Source: Romanomermis culicivorax
Lineage: Eukaryota > Nematoda > Enoplea > Mermithida > Mermithidae
Reading direction: 5' to 3'
Length of the DNA stretch: 64,000 nucleotides
NCBI GenBank assembly: GCA_963922205.1
Contig: CAWUHX010000015.1
Span: forward strand, 806,001-870,000
The notes under the pieces are model-generated. The model was not told the DNA's origin and made no database searches. It saw only the letters and a list, made by a program, of their open reading frames with translations. Below are positions 55,101 to 64,000 of this stretch, piece by piece. The position numbers and the translations under genes were made by a program. Each line of letters opens with the position of its first letter. The first letter of the stretch is position 1.

Positions 55101-56694
55101 AGGAGGACATCGTTAACAAAGGCGTATTCCGCGGCGGAACATGGTGAAGCTAAGAGCGCGGCTAACGGCATAAAAGACGTTAGCTTTCGGAACCATTCTC
55201 CGTCAACCTGTAAAAAGTTAAGGATGGTTGAAGGGTGATAACGATAATGGGTACCGTTATAAGTGCGCTCGCTTAGGGGTTGGTCGGCGGCTACGCGTTC
55301 CGTCCAAAGATCGTCAACTTCGTGAGGGAGCGGCGGTAAGTTGGGGTCGTTGTAAGGCATACGATCGCGGACGGCCAACTTGTATATCGGTGAAAGCGGA
55401 AAGTTGAGCAGCTCGATGATTCGATGGATGATATTGCTTTTCATAGCTGACGTGACGGCTGCTTGAAGACGTTTGGGATCATCGAACACCGATTGTGGTT
55501 TTAGAGCCGGATCTTCGTCGTCGGAGACGTCTGGTGATTTGTTCCATTCGTCCTTCTGTTTCTTTTTCTTCTTTTTCGGCACTTTCGGAACGGGGAGAAG
55601 CTTCGGGTGAGTTGTCCGCGTCAAGGGTTTGACGTCCCGGAAGCCGTTGGGAACCATTCCTAAACAGAAAGACCGACCGTGGTCGGACGATGTGCAATCA
55701 TACATAAAAAATTTATAAGCCGAAAGAACTTCATCTCCCATGATTGCGGGCAAGGCCACTTGCGATGTAGTCGGGTAGATCCGGTTGGCGTAGTCGGGAG
55801 GCAGGACATCCGACAGCGCGACGTTGTGAAAGGTGGCGATGACGTACTCGGCGAGATGGTCGATTTCGGCGGCGTCCAACGAGTCGTGGGGAAACAACGT
55901 GGGCGCGTTGTAAACCTCGGGGATGAAGCCGTAACGACCAAATGCCAAGAACAATAGCAGCGGATAATAGGCGTCGAGTGCAGCGTAGGCCAGGACGTCG
56001 GATTGTAGGAACGACGTTGTTGGATTGTTGAAAAAGCGTAGAGCTCCGGGAAAGCGTAAAGTGAGCTTTGACACGTCCAGCGCCCACATTGCGGAAACGG
56101 TGGCTTTGAGCGTGCGTTTTTCCGGAAAGAATCCGATTCGTCTTGCCAACTCGTACAATGACGGGGATATGTCGATGTTTCGAATGACGCGATATGCGTC
56201 AAAGTGGATTGCTTTTACGACGGGGTCTTTGTTCTTCTTCTGTCGGTCGGTTTGAAATTGAGTGCCCAGAAGCGCGTAGATTCCCGCCCAGTCGTCGGCT
56301 CCATCGAAAGAGACTACGATGGTGTGGTCGCCGTTGACTAGTGCGAAAAGCGCGGTCCAGTCTTCTGGGGTGGCGGTGAACGTTTCGAAGACGAACATCG
56401 TGCCATTCGGAAACGCGAGTTGAACGTAGCAGGGGTAACTAGACGCTGTGGGGTTGGCTGGCATTTGAACGGTGCATTGAAATTGTTTGAAATCGGCGGC
56501 CGTGATTGATTCGGTGTCAAAGCCGACCAGCATGTAGCCGCGGAAGTTTGGTGTGGGTTGGGCGGCCAAGGCCTGCCCCAAACTTCCGGGTGAAAGGAAA
56601 ATCGGCGGCGGCAAGACGTTTGGGGGTCGCGCGTACATGGAAATGTACCATGACTCCAAGTCGGCGATGCGAGTTAGGCGTTTGACGTTGTTTT
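52103..56694 (-). CDS. DEDDy 3'-5' exonuclease-containing protein of element 3 (ORF3)
   Basis: An uninterrupted frame of about 1,530 codons lies between pol and the LTR. Numbering from the TTG at 56659, residues 40-245 form a DEDD exonuclease of the RNase D/WRN type. Motif I is GFDTE (Asp48, Glu50), motif [12 protein letters not shown] (Asp122/123), and motif III YAALDA (Tyr225, Asp229), i.e. the DEDDy variant with all catalytic positions present. A Lys run (362-369) may be a nuclear signal. The middle is Pro/Ala/Thr-rich. Residues about 950-1120 are rich in Arg, Ser, His and Glu and probably disordered or RNA-binding. A compact, more conserved-looking block lies at about 1283-1413. There is no ATG at the 5' end; the first in-frame one is at 56638, and splicing to the ORF at 57247 is possible. 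No membrane segment is seen, so it is not an envelope protein. Confidence 0.85.
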
Positions 56695-57108
56695 CTTAAC
56701 AAGAGCGAATGCGATACTCATCAGTGACACATGGGACACCACGTCGAATGAACGACATGGGGTTTGAAGGATGATGTAAACATGAACGAAGAGGGAAGCG
56801 GTGTGGTGTTGTCAATTCGTTAGAAGTACACATGTTCTGAGGCGGCGTTGGCTTGGGCGGCGATGTCACCTTGATGGGCGCACTTGGACAACTGGATCGG
56901 GCTATGATAGCGAGATAACGAGAGTTGTGGTATGCGGAAATCAAGGCAGCGGCCGGTTGTGGACTGAGAAGGCCACAACTTGACGATGACGGGATCGCGG
57001 CGGCTGACCATGGAACTCTGACCCAAGACTACAGAGGGGGAGATACTCATGGGGTCCCAAGCAAAAGCATGCAAGTATAAGCAGCAAAAGCATAAAATGA
57101 GAAAATAC

Positions 57109-57247
57109 CGTCGCAGGCGAAACTTAGGTCGTTCTGGTGGGGCTGCTGTTCGGCCCAGCGGACGTAACGTTCGTTGACGTTTATCGATTCACGATACGGC
57201 GGAGGGTCGTCGGCCGTGGAGCTTGATGCGGTCGACGGCGTCGTCAT
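57109..57247 (-). CDS. Leader ORF, possible first exon of ORF3
   Basis: It starts at an ATG at 57247 and stays open to 57047. Its Ser/Thr/Pro-rich start is followed by a charged stretch. A GT at 57108-57107 could be a donor. Joined to an AG at 56696-56695, the reading frame enters ORF3 exactly in phase (one base from this exon plus two from the next). The implied intron is 414 nt. Both splice sites are weak matches to the nematode consensus, so this is a prediction. Confidence 0.45.
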
Positions 57248-57249
57248 TT

Positions 57250-57755
57250 TGAAAAAATAAAATTTTTGAGAGCGGCTTGAAAATGCGACTATTGCTGATG
57301 GAAGCGAAAGATGGAAATGAAATAGTAAAAGAATAAGCCGCTGAAAGGTGAAGAAAGTGTAAAGTAGGAAAATGCAAACACTATCATCACGAAAAGCAAC
57401 ACAAACACCACTATGTTAATGGAGAGTAAAATCAACCTTTCCCAATTAGTCTTATGAGAGTGATAGCGGCCAGGGTCCGGCGGAAGTAAACCGAATGGCC
57501 TCCCGCCAAACAGAACCTAACATTATAGAAGAAACCCCCTCCTATTGCGAAAGTGTGGGAACCGGGGCAGGATGTTAAGTGACATTGTAAAGTCGGCTGA
57601 AGGCAAAAACGACGGATTGAGTGGAAACGTGTTGAAACTGCCGTGCATCCTTGCTCATTATCGAGGTCGCCATGATCTAAATTAAACCAACATAAAGATT
57701 ATTTACAACGCGGCGTGATGAGCGCCGTATCACAAAAGAAAAATTTCAAAGCGAA
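57250..57755 (-). other. Spacer between pol and the leader ORF of element 3
   Basis: About 500 bp without a supportable ORF. It may hold splice or internal promoter signals for ORF3. I see no recognisable element. Confidence 0.4.
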
Positions 57756-59411
57756 CTATTGCCGGCGAGAAGTGTGGGGCGTGCGGGGTCCACCTTCCTC
57801 GTTGTCAAATGCATTCTTTGCCGGTCGTGGGACGAATGGTTTTAGACGTGTTATGGAGACGGTCTGCGGGCGGCCGGGCGCGTCAAGTGAGTCGATGGTA
57901 ACAACGTTTTCGGCTGCGCGGGAGGCGTCCGTAATGAGGAAAGGCCCGATGAAGTCGGGTTGAATCTTGTTGGCTTTGCGCGTGTTGGTCAAAAGAACTA
58001 AGTTGTTGACGGCGAAGTCGCGTCTTCGAGCTTTGCGGTCAAAATATTCTTAGCTGGCGGCGGCTGCGGCATCGAGGTTATCTTTGATCTTTTCGTGCAT
58101 CTTGAGTTGGGCTTGCGTTAGAATATGTTGATAAGCGTCGTAATTCAACGGCAAGGTGAGGCGGCGGGCGCAGTCGTAGTCGAAGGTAATGCGCGGTTCA
58201 TATCCTCGTAATAAACTGAACGGCGAATGGCGTGTGGCTGTATGCGGCGTGGCGTTGTAAGCGAACACGGCATAGGGCAGGTAGCGTTCCCAGTTGTCTG
58301 GATCGTCGGCGGTATACTTCTTGAGTTGGGCGATCAATGTTTGATTGAAACGTTCGACCATTCCGTTGCACTGGGGATGGTACGCCGTTGTTTTGACTTT
58401 TCTAATTTTGAGAAGTTCACAGATATCTTGCATGAGTTTTGACGTAAAGCATCCACCTTGATCGGAAAGGAGTACAAGTGGACTGCCGTGCGTGAGGACG
58501 ACGTTGTTGATAAAACATTCCACTATTGTTGAGGCTTTTTGATCTGGTATCGGATGCGCGGACACGAATTTTGTAAAGTAATCCTGAAAAACAATAACGT
58601 AGGGACGCTTCTCACCTACTGGCGAAATGTTGACGATGTCGGTTGCCACGATTTCGAATGGGTGTTTGGGTTGAATTGGTAACAATGGCAGAGGCGGTGA
58701 CGTGCGCGGCGTTGTTAGTTGGCAAATTTTACAGGTTTTGATCCAATCCCGAATGTCCTCTTCCATGCGAGGCCACCAAAAGTGAGCTTTAATGGCTGCT
58801 AGCGTACGATTTGTTCCTTGGTGATTCAAAATTTTTGCGCCGTGGAATTGGTGAAGAGTTTGGTCGACCATGGAGGCGGGTACGACTAATTGCTTGACAT
58901 CTTTAATTTGCCGGTATAAAAGTTGATCTTCGAGGAAGAAAATCGGTGGGTGTTTGGCGGCGTTATCCGTTTTGAGGGAAGCGATGATTTTTGTTATGGC
59001 CGGGTTGGCGGCTTGAGCGTTCAAAACTTCTTCGTGAGCGGCGATCGTAATGGCCTCGGCCGGGGGCGGTTCGTGGTCCGCGTCTTTAGGCATTGAATTA
59101 GAGAGTGTGGGTGAACTGATGGTCTTTCTCGTCATTGCACGGGTGATGGCATTGATTTCGGCGTCGACCTCCGTGGGTAGTGAAGCCACTGCTGGGCGTA
59201 TTTCCGGTACCGTTAAGTTGGTTTCCGTAGTTGCACCAGCAGGGTGAAAAGTTTCACGGAAAATCGTTGCGGTCAAGTTTTCAGCGTTCTGGATCGGGCA
59301 TTTGTCGCGGTCATCTTTCCTAGATAGAAAATGGGTGCAAGCGTTATCCTTACCTTTAACATATTCCACTTTGTAATCGTAATCTTGTAGGCTGATCGCG
59401 AAGCGCTGGAG
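57756..59411 (-). pseudogene. pol of element 3, part 2: end of RNase H, integrase
   Basis: Open from the TGA at 59414-59412 to a TAA at 58052-58050, then in the same frame to the end at 57756. It contains the end of RNase H ([13 protein letters not shown], where Ala-Asp-Ala would be expected but Ala-Cys-Thr stands). Next is the integrase HHCC zinc domain (about 58860-58730), then the DDE core with Asp in ATDIV, Asp in SDQGGCF and Glu in [10 protein letters not shown]. The C-terminal module beyond the stop has FIGPFLI at about 57950, a GPY/F variant. No chromodomain is visible. The stop at 58050 cuts off this module. Confidence 0.85.
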
Positions 59412-62400
59412 TCATGAATTGCGGTGTTTCTCGTCTTTGAGCCATTCGAGCGGCTTGTGATCGGTGCGGACGATAACTTTCTGGCCGTACACATAGTGGC
59501 GATACATCCGGAAGCCGTAGACGATGGCGAGGCATTCACGCTCAGTTGTACTGTAGCAGGTTTCGGCATCGGTAAGTACGCGACTATTGTAGGCGATAAC
59601 CCATTGATCGTTTTCTTTTCTTGATACAGAATTGCTCCGATAGCGGTCGTACTGGCGTCGGTTTGAATAACAAATTGAGCTTTGCCATCGTAGACGGGGT
59701 AGCGGAGAAATGGCGAAGACGTAAGGGCTGTCTTGATGCCTTTGAATGCGGCGTGGTGTTCATCCGTGGCGAAGTATTGGGCGTCTTTGCGTAAGAGTCC
59801 GTACAAAGGACTGGACAAGGTCGCCAAATTCGGAATGAATCGCTTGCACCATTGAACTAGACCTAAAAAACTCTGCATACCTTTTTTAGTCTTCGGGAAT
59901 TCGTATTGGGCGATCGCTTTGACTTTCTCAGGATCGGCGGCGATTCCGCGGGCGCTAAGAAGATGTCCCAGGAATTTGACTTGCGGCGGCAGGAACTCGC
60001 ATTTGTCGGGCCGAAGCGTAAGGTTGGCGGCGCGGAGGGCGTCAAAAACGATTTGAAGGTGTTCCAAATGCTCTTCAAACGAGTTCGAGAAAATGATGAT
60101 ATCGTCGATGTAGAGGAGGCAGATTTTCCAGATATACGGGCGGAGGATTCGCTCCATTAAGCGTTGAAACTCGGCGGGCGCATTCTTCAAGCCGAAGGGC
60201 AAAACTTTGAATCGAAACAAACCTTCTTGGCAGATGAAGGTTGTTTTATCCCGGGAATCGACGTCGAGGGGTACTTGCCAATACCCGGCTTTGAGGTCGA
60301 GTGTGGTGAAAAATTTTGCGTGTCCCATTGCGTCCAAGTAGTCGTCGATGCGCGGGATTGGGAATTTGTCGCTCGGCGTAACATCGTTGATGCCGCGGTA
60401 GTCAACAACGGGTCTCCACAAGCCGTCTTTTTTCTTTACCAAAAATAGCGGTGCGGCCCAGGGCGAGCGGGATGGTTCGATGAAATCGTTGTCAAGCATT
60501 TCTTGAATATGGTGATGGACAATCGGTCTCTGTTCCATCGCGGCGCGGTAATAATGGCGGGAAACTGGTTTTGCGGTGCCGGTATCAATGCTGACGGTCA
60601 ACTCGCTAGTGATAGTTGGTTTGTCGCCGGGGAGACTGAAAACATCGCGGTGCTGTCGGAGCATCCTGAGGGCTCTTGCTTTTTGCGCGGTAGAAACGTA
60701 CGTCTTTTCCGTCATTTTGTTCAGGGCGTATTCCAGCTTTTGTTGTGCGGTGTTGCCGGGAAATGATTTGTCCAGTGCGGCCGGCTCGTGGTCGGTTAAG
60801 TCGCGGTCGGCGGCAGCGGTTGCTATCTGACAATCCGCGTGGGTTTCGGAATACTCCAGCGTGTGCTTTGCCATCGCAATGAGTTGATTTGGTCGGAGTT
60901 TGATACTGTTCGGCGTATTGTTGATGAAAAGGAGCGGGCAATGGCCGTTGGTGATGTTGACCACTGCGGTTTCGACCGGGAGTTCGGCGGCAACATTATC
61001 CGTGGCGAGTGGTTGTACAATCACGTCGGGCACTGTCGCCGATGTTGTGGGAAAAACGCTACTTTTGACCCATTGTTGGCAGTGCGGCGAAATCGAAACG
61101 GAAACTTGGGCGACGAGAAAAATCGGTTCGGCGAGCTCAGTAACCTCCAGCCGCCGGGGGGGCGGTTGGTGTGGACTAGGTTGAGCCTGCCGTATCCGTT
61201 GTTCAACTTCGATTTCTTCGGGTTGGCTAAAAATATCGGATTTATCATCATAACAACTTACTCGTTCGTCCTCTGGTATCTCTTCTAAAACGTTATCGTT
61301 AGCGGCGTTGAGAAACAGTTCCGTTTGCGGGCGGATTGAGGCGATTACTTTGAGCGGCAGTTTAACGTCTTGAATTTCGATGTAATTGTCTTTGAAATTT
61401 AAAATGGCGTGGATATCGGGGTGCGCGAGGAAGTCAGTTCCAATGATGAATTGATCGTTTCCGTCGTCGTCAAGGATTACGCATTTGATCATGTGCTCTC
61501 CGAACGCGGATTCCATCGTGACGACTATCGGGCCGTGAGCGTTGACTACGGCGCCGTCGGCTACTTTGATTTTCCCACAAATCGGGAGTTGAAGCGATTG
61601 CTTGTCGAAAGCGCGTTTGACCAATCCTGATGAGAGGATGGAACATTGGGCACCTGTATCGATGAGCGCGTGTGCTTTGACGGCTCCAATTCTGATTGGG
61701 ATTTGAAAGGCTCTCGTAGAAGCGTACTTGCGAACAAACGATTTGGAAGATGGCGTGAGATTATCAATTTGACAAACGGACGAGCGGATGTGACAGGGAT
61801 CTTGAAAAGCGCGGCCCATTGCATTCCAACGGACAATGCCGGGGCTAACAATCGGCGCGGCGGAAGCGATTTCTTTGGATGGAACAACCATATTGGCCGC
61901 GGACGTTGAATGATTGTTAACGCGTGTTTCGAGCGCAGGTACTGGCGCGGTATTTGGTGCCGGAAGGGCGGGTAGGGTAATTTGCAATTCTGAGGATTGA
62001 GAACTAGCGCACGATGAATCCGTCGGCGTTGTGACGTATGGAGCCGGTACCGCGTTGTAGTGGATATGTTGTTCCCACGGCGCCGGAAATTGATGGTTCG
62101 GGTAGACGGCGTAGGTATTCTGAACAAAATCATTTGGGCGTTGTATAGGGTTACCTTCATAGAAATGGTTTCGCGCGCCGCGGGCGTAGTTCGCTCCTCG
62201 TCGGGGCGGTCCTCCGCGGCGGGGTCGCCAATCGCGTTGTCCACGGACGTCGTTTGAATTGTTTCGGAAATCTACTTGCCGTGGTTGGGCGGCGTAATTT
62301 GGGCGGTTTGGTTCAAGTCGGGCTGATTGTTGAGCGTTTTGCCGTTTGAGCCAGATGCAATCTTCTGTGTTGTGTGTGCGGGATTTGTGGGCGTCGCACC

Positions 62401-64000
62401 ACAGGCCTGTAGGTTGCGTCGTGCGTGCGCGGTCTCTGCTGGCGGATCGGTCAAAGCGATTTGCGTACGGCTCTCTGTTCTGAGATGGATGGCGCGGGCT
62501 TTGTTGCCATTTGTTGGATATCGTTTCTTCATGGCGTTGTTGCGACTTTCGTTCTTCATAGTCGCGGTCGTATCGTTGAATCAATTGTTCCAGAAGCATC
62601 TCCGTGCGCAGCGGTTGCGGCGGCGGTGGTTCAATTGCTTGTGGTTGGAAAGAGACGAATTTAGTGGGTTGCGTCGCCGGGTTTTGCGTCCTGCGGTCCA
62701 TTGAGGAAGAGCGCTCGCAGTAGCGATTTTGAGGATGGTCCATGCTGCGGCGGCGTTCAAAACGGCGGTCAAATGGCTGCGGCGACTTCGGTGGTGGTGC
62801 ATCTTGATCAGCTTGATTTACCAGAATGGGTCGTTCCGCGGTTCCGATTTCGGCTTTAGTTGCGTTGAGGACACTACGGGCTTTGGCTACGGCGTCGGCC
62901 AGTTGTTGAACATTTGTAAAACCCTTTGCTTGTTCGCCAATTGTGAGTTGATAGAAAACAGGCATTTTGGTCAAAAAGGTATCAATTACTTGTTTGTGCC
63001 GGAAAGTTTGATCTTCGTGCTGATACAATAGTTGTACATAAGTCATTACCTTACTCAGGAATGCGGCGGGTTCCTCTCCCGCTTCTGGCGTGATTGACGC
63101 AAGTTCCCGTTTAAGAGTCATCGGATTGCAATCGGGCGCCAACTGGAACATGAGCAAATGTTTGGCGTCTTCGTACCGCGTCATATCTTGGATCATGTCG
63201 CTCGGCGTATCGCGGGTAAGTCGGCGAAGGGCACTCATCTTTACGTGGTTGGAGGCGTCGTAGCCGAACTCATTCTCCAGTCGTATGAAGAAGCGTAACA
63301 GGCGTTTATTTGTTGCGGTGCCGTCGATTATCAGCGGGTGCATATTGTCGACGATTGTTTTGATGCGGCTATCTTCCTCACGATGAGACGTGCGCGGCAT
63401 GTCGTACCGAGGGTGCGGGTGTTCATAATAATCCTCGGGTGGGTAATCTGAGAAGCCAAACTGGTTTGCCGCGGGCGGTGGGCGTCTTTGAAGCGCAGAA
63501 CGGTGTAAATCGTCATCGGCGCGCGTAGTGCGGGCGAATTCGTTATTATATAAGGTATCCGTCGACGGTGCTTTGGGTTTTACTTGGTTTGGTAGCCTGC
63601 CAAAGACTGGAGCCGGTTCAGTTTCACGGAGAGTTTCGTTTGGGATATAAATATCTCTTGTTTCCTCGCCGTGAAACCGTGAGGACACCGGCGGCGGTCT
63701 TGGTGTAGGCGGATTACGCGCGTGCGTCGCGGCAGCGGTTGTGGAAATCAATTGTTGCATTTGCTCGGCGAGTGCGGCTAAACGCGCATTAGTGGCTTTT
63801 GTTTGTTCTTGAATTTCGCGTTGAACGCGTAATTGCTGGGCCTGGAATTGATCCGAGACGACGCCGATAATTTGATCGATGGTTTGTACCGTGGGGACAT
63901 TGTTGGTTATATGCGCGGCGGCGGTGTTGAGTTGTTCCAGCGCGTCGCGTGCTTCAATTCGAAAATTTTGGACTTCGTTGGTGTTTGCGATGGCGAGACT
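59273..64000 (-). CDS. gag-pol of element 3, part 1: gag, protease, RT, start of RNase H (5' partial)
   Basis: The frame is open to the right edge, so the ATG at 63760 need not be the start; the 80 codons above it are Gln/Ala/Glu-rich and coiled-coil-like. Gag has a Pro-rich stretch, a helical capsid-like region (about 63340-62800) and one zinc finger of the form C-X2-H-X4-H-X4-C ([15 protein letters not shown], about 62405-62360). The protease has Asp-Thr-Gly at about 61660 and IIGTDFL. RT has [14 protein letters not shown] and the YIDD box at about 60110. RNase H starts with QTDAS at about 59665. Near 59610, in an A-rich run, the true frame is lost; the last 110 codons to 59273 are out of frame. 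Gag and pol share one frame here, with no stop or shift between them. Confidence 0.88.
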   Translation of the reverse strand, partial: SLAIANTNEVQNFRIEARDALEQLNTAAAHITNNVPTVQTIDQIIGVVSDQFQAQQLRVQREIQEQTKATNARLAALAEQMQQLISTTAAATHARNPPTPRPPPVSSRFHGEETRDIYIPNETLRETEPAPVFGRLPNQVKPKAPSTDTLYNNEFARTTRADDDLHRSALQRRPPPAANQFGFSDYPPEDYYEHPHPRYDMPRTSHREEDSRIKTIVDNMHPLIIDGTATNKRLLRFFIRLENEFGYDASNHVKMSALRRLTRDTPSDMIQDMTRYEDAKHLLMFQLAPDCNPMTLKRELASITPEAGEEPAAFLSKVMTYVQLLYQHEDQTFRHKQVIDTFLTKMPVFYQLTIGEQAKGFTNVQQLADAVAKARSVLNATKAEIGTAERPILVNQADQDAPPPKSPQPFDRRFERRRSMDHPQNRYCERSSSMDRRTQNPATQPTKFVSFQPQAIEPPPPQPLRTEMLLEQLIQRYDRDYEERKSQQRHEETISNKWQQSPRHPSQNREPYANRFDRSASRDRARTTQPTGLWCDAHKSRTHNTEDCIWLKRQNAQQSARLEPNRPNYAAQPRQVDFRNNSNDVRGQRDWRPRRGGPPRRGANYARGARNHFYEGNPIQRPNDFVQNTYAVYPNHQFPAPWEQHIHYNAVPAPYVTTPTDSSCASSQSSELQITLPALPAPNTAPVPALETRVNNHSTSAANMVVPSKEIASAAPIVSPGIVRWNAMGRAFQDPCHIRSSVCQIDNLTPSSKSFVRKYASTRAFQIPIRIGAVKAHALIDTGAQCSILSSGLVKRAFDKQSLQLPICGKIKVADGAVVNAHGPIVVTMESAFGEHMIKCVILDDDGNDQFIIGTDFLAHPDIHAILNFKDNYIEIQDVKLPLKVIASIRPQTELFLNAANDNVLEEIPEDERVSCYDDKSDIFSQPEEIEVEQRIRQAQPSPHQPPPRRLEVTELAEPIFLVAQVSVSISPHCQQWVKSSVFPTTSATVPDVIVQPLATDNVAAELPVETAVVNITNGHCPLLFINNTPNSIKLRPNQLIAMAKHTLEYSETHADCQIATAAADRDLTDHEPAALDKSFPGNTAQQKLEYALNKMTEKTYVSTAQKARALRMLRQHRDVFSLPGDKPTITSELTVSIDTGTAKPVSRHYYRAAMEQRPIVHHHIQEMLDNDFIEPSRSPWAAPLFLVKKKDGLWRPVVDYRGINDVTPSDKFPIPRIDDYLDAMGHAKFFTTLDLKAGYWQVPLDVDSRDKTTFICQEGLFRFKVLPFGLKNAPAEFQRLMERILRPYIWKICLLYIDDIIIFSNSFEEHLEHLQIVFDALRAANLTLRPDKCEFLPPQVKFLGHLLSARGIAADPEKVKAIAQYEFPKTKKGMQSFLGLVQWCKRFIPNLATLSSPLYGLLRKDAQYFATDEHHAAFKGIKTALTSSPFLRYPVYDGKAQFVIQTDASTTAIGAILYQEKKTINGLSPTIVAYLPMPKPATVQLSVNASPSSTASGCIATMCTARKLSSAPITSRSNGSKTRNTAIHDSSASRSAYKITITKWNMLKVRITLAPIFYLGKMTATNARSRTLKT

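Larger units (their letters stand above)
51064..64000 (-). mobile_element. Element 3: large Ty3/gypsy LTR retrotransposon with exonuclease ORF, 5' end outside window
   Basis: Read on the minus strand: gag and pol from the right edge down to 57756, a small leader ORF at 57247, an ORF of about 1,500 codons to 52103, then a polypurine tract and 3' LTR (51619-51064). The 12.9 kb present lacks the 5' LTR. Internal sequence is markedly GC-richer than its surroundings. Pol carries one frameshift (about 59610) and two stops (59414-59412, 58052-58050), so this copy is not autonomous, yet the large downstream ORF is intact. A second LTR of the family is at 29732-30251. Confidence 0.9.

Noticed and set aside
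52057-56255. Many plus-strand ORFs of 60-175 codons across the element 3 coding region
   Set aside because: They are shadows of the GC-rich minus-strand ORF3, with Arg/Gly-rich composition typical of antisense frames.
59273-59610. Last 110 residues of the long gag-pol frame as a novel C-terminal domain
   Set aside because: The genuine RNase H sequence continues in another frame from the A-rich run at about 59610; this stretch is out of frame.

Overview
The window is eukaryotic and most likely from a nematode. It is AT-rich and gene-poor, dense in transposable elements, and has introns with GT-AG borders. Degenerate GCCTAA/TTAGGC runs, the nematode telomere hexamer, occur at about 13.94 kb and 26.07-26.18 kb. 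I cannot name the species.

Layout. 1-5781: 3' part of a Ty3/gypsy-type LTR retrotransposon (element 1, + strand; 5' end outside), with an envelope-like ORF ahead of protease-RT-RNase H-integrase. 6338-7745: a 1.4-kb LTR flanked by TGCCG. 7.75-26.6 kb: a repeat landscape with foldback elements, Tc1/mariner-type MITEs, a GC-rich palindrome, two related minisatellite-bearing repeats, mariner transposase relics, tRNA-like sequences and telomere-like runs. 26684-27733: a single-exon seven-transmembrane receptor. 28.5-30.6 kb: a foldback element and an LTR of the element-3 family. 30676-39973: a complete but decayed LTR retrotransposon (element 2, + strand) with 901-bp LTRs, a CTCC target duplication, and the order gag, envelope-like, pol. 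40.2-50 kb: a receptor relic, MITEs, a second foldback element, and exons of two tandem trypsin-like genes that have lost the catalytic histidine. 51064-64000: the 3' 13 kb of a large Ty3/gypsy element on the minus strand (element 3; gag runs off the right edge). Between its pol and 3' LTR it carries an extra ORF of about 1,500 codons.

The most interesting content is in the retroelements. First, the extra ORF of element 3 begins with a complete DEDDy (RNase D/WRN-type) 3'-5' exonuclease domain, in the place where retroviruses carry env. Second, elements 1 and 2 put a membrane-anchored, envelope-like protein between gag and pol, in the same frame as pol and separated from it by a single UGA in both copies. 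In element 1 the envelope-like ORF also carries a second retropepsin-like domain (DMG instead of DTG) and an Arg/Ser-rich tail.

The host genes supportable here are the receptor and the two serine-protease homologues. All functions are read from motifs; no search or structure prediction was run.
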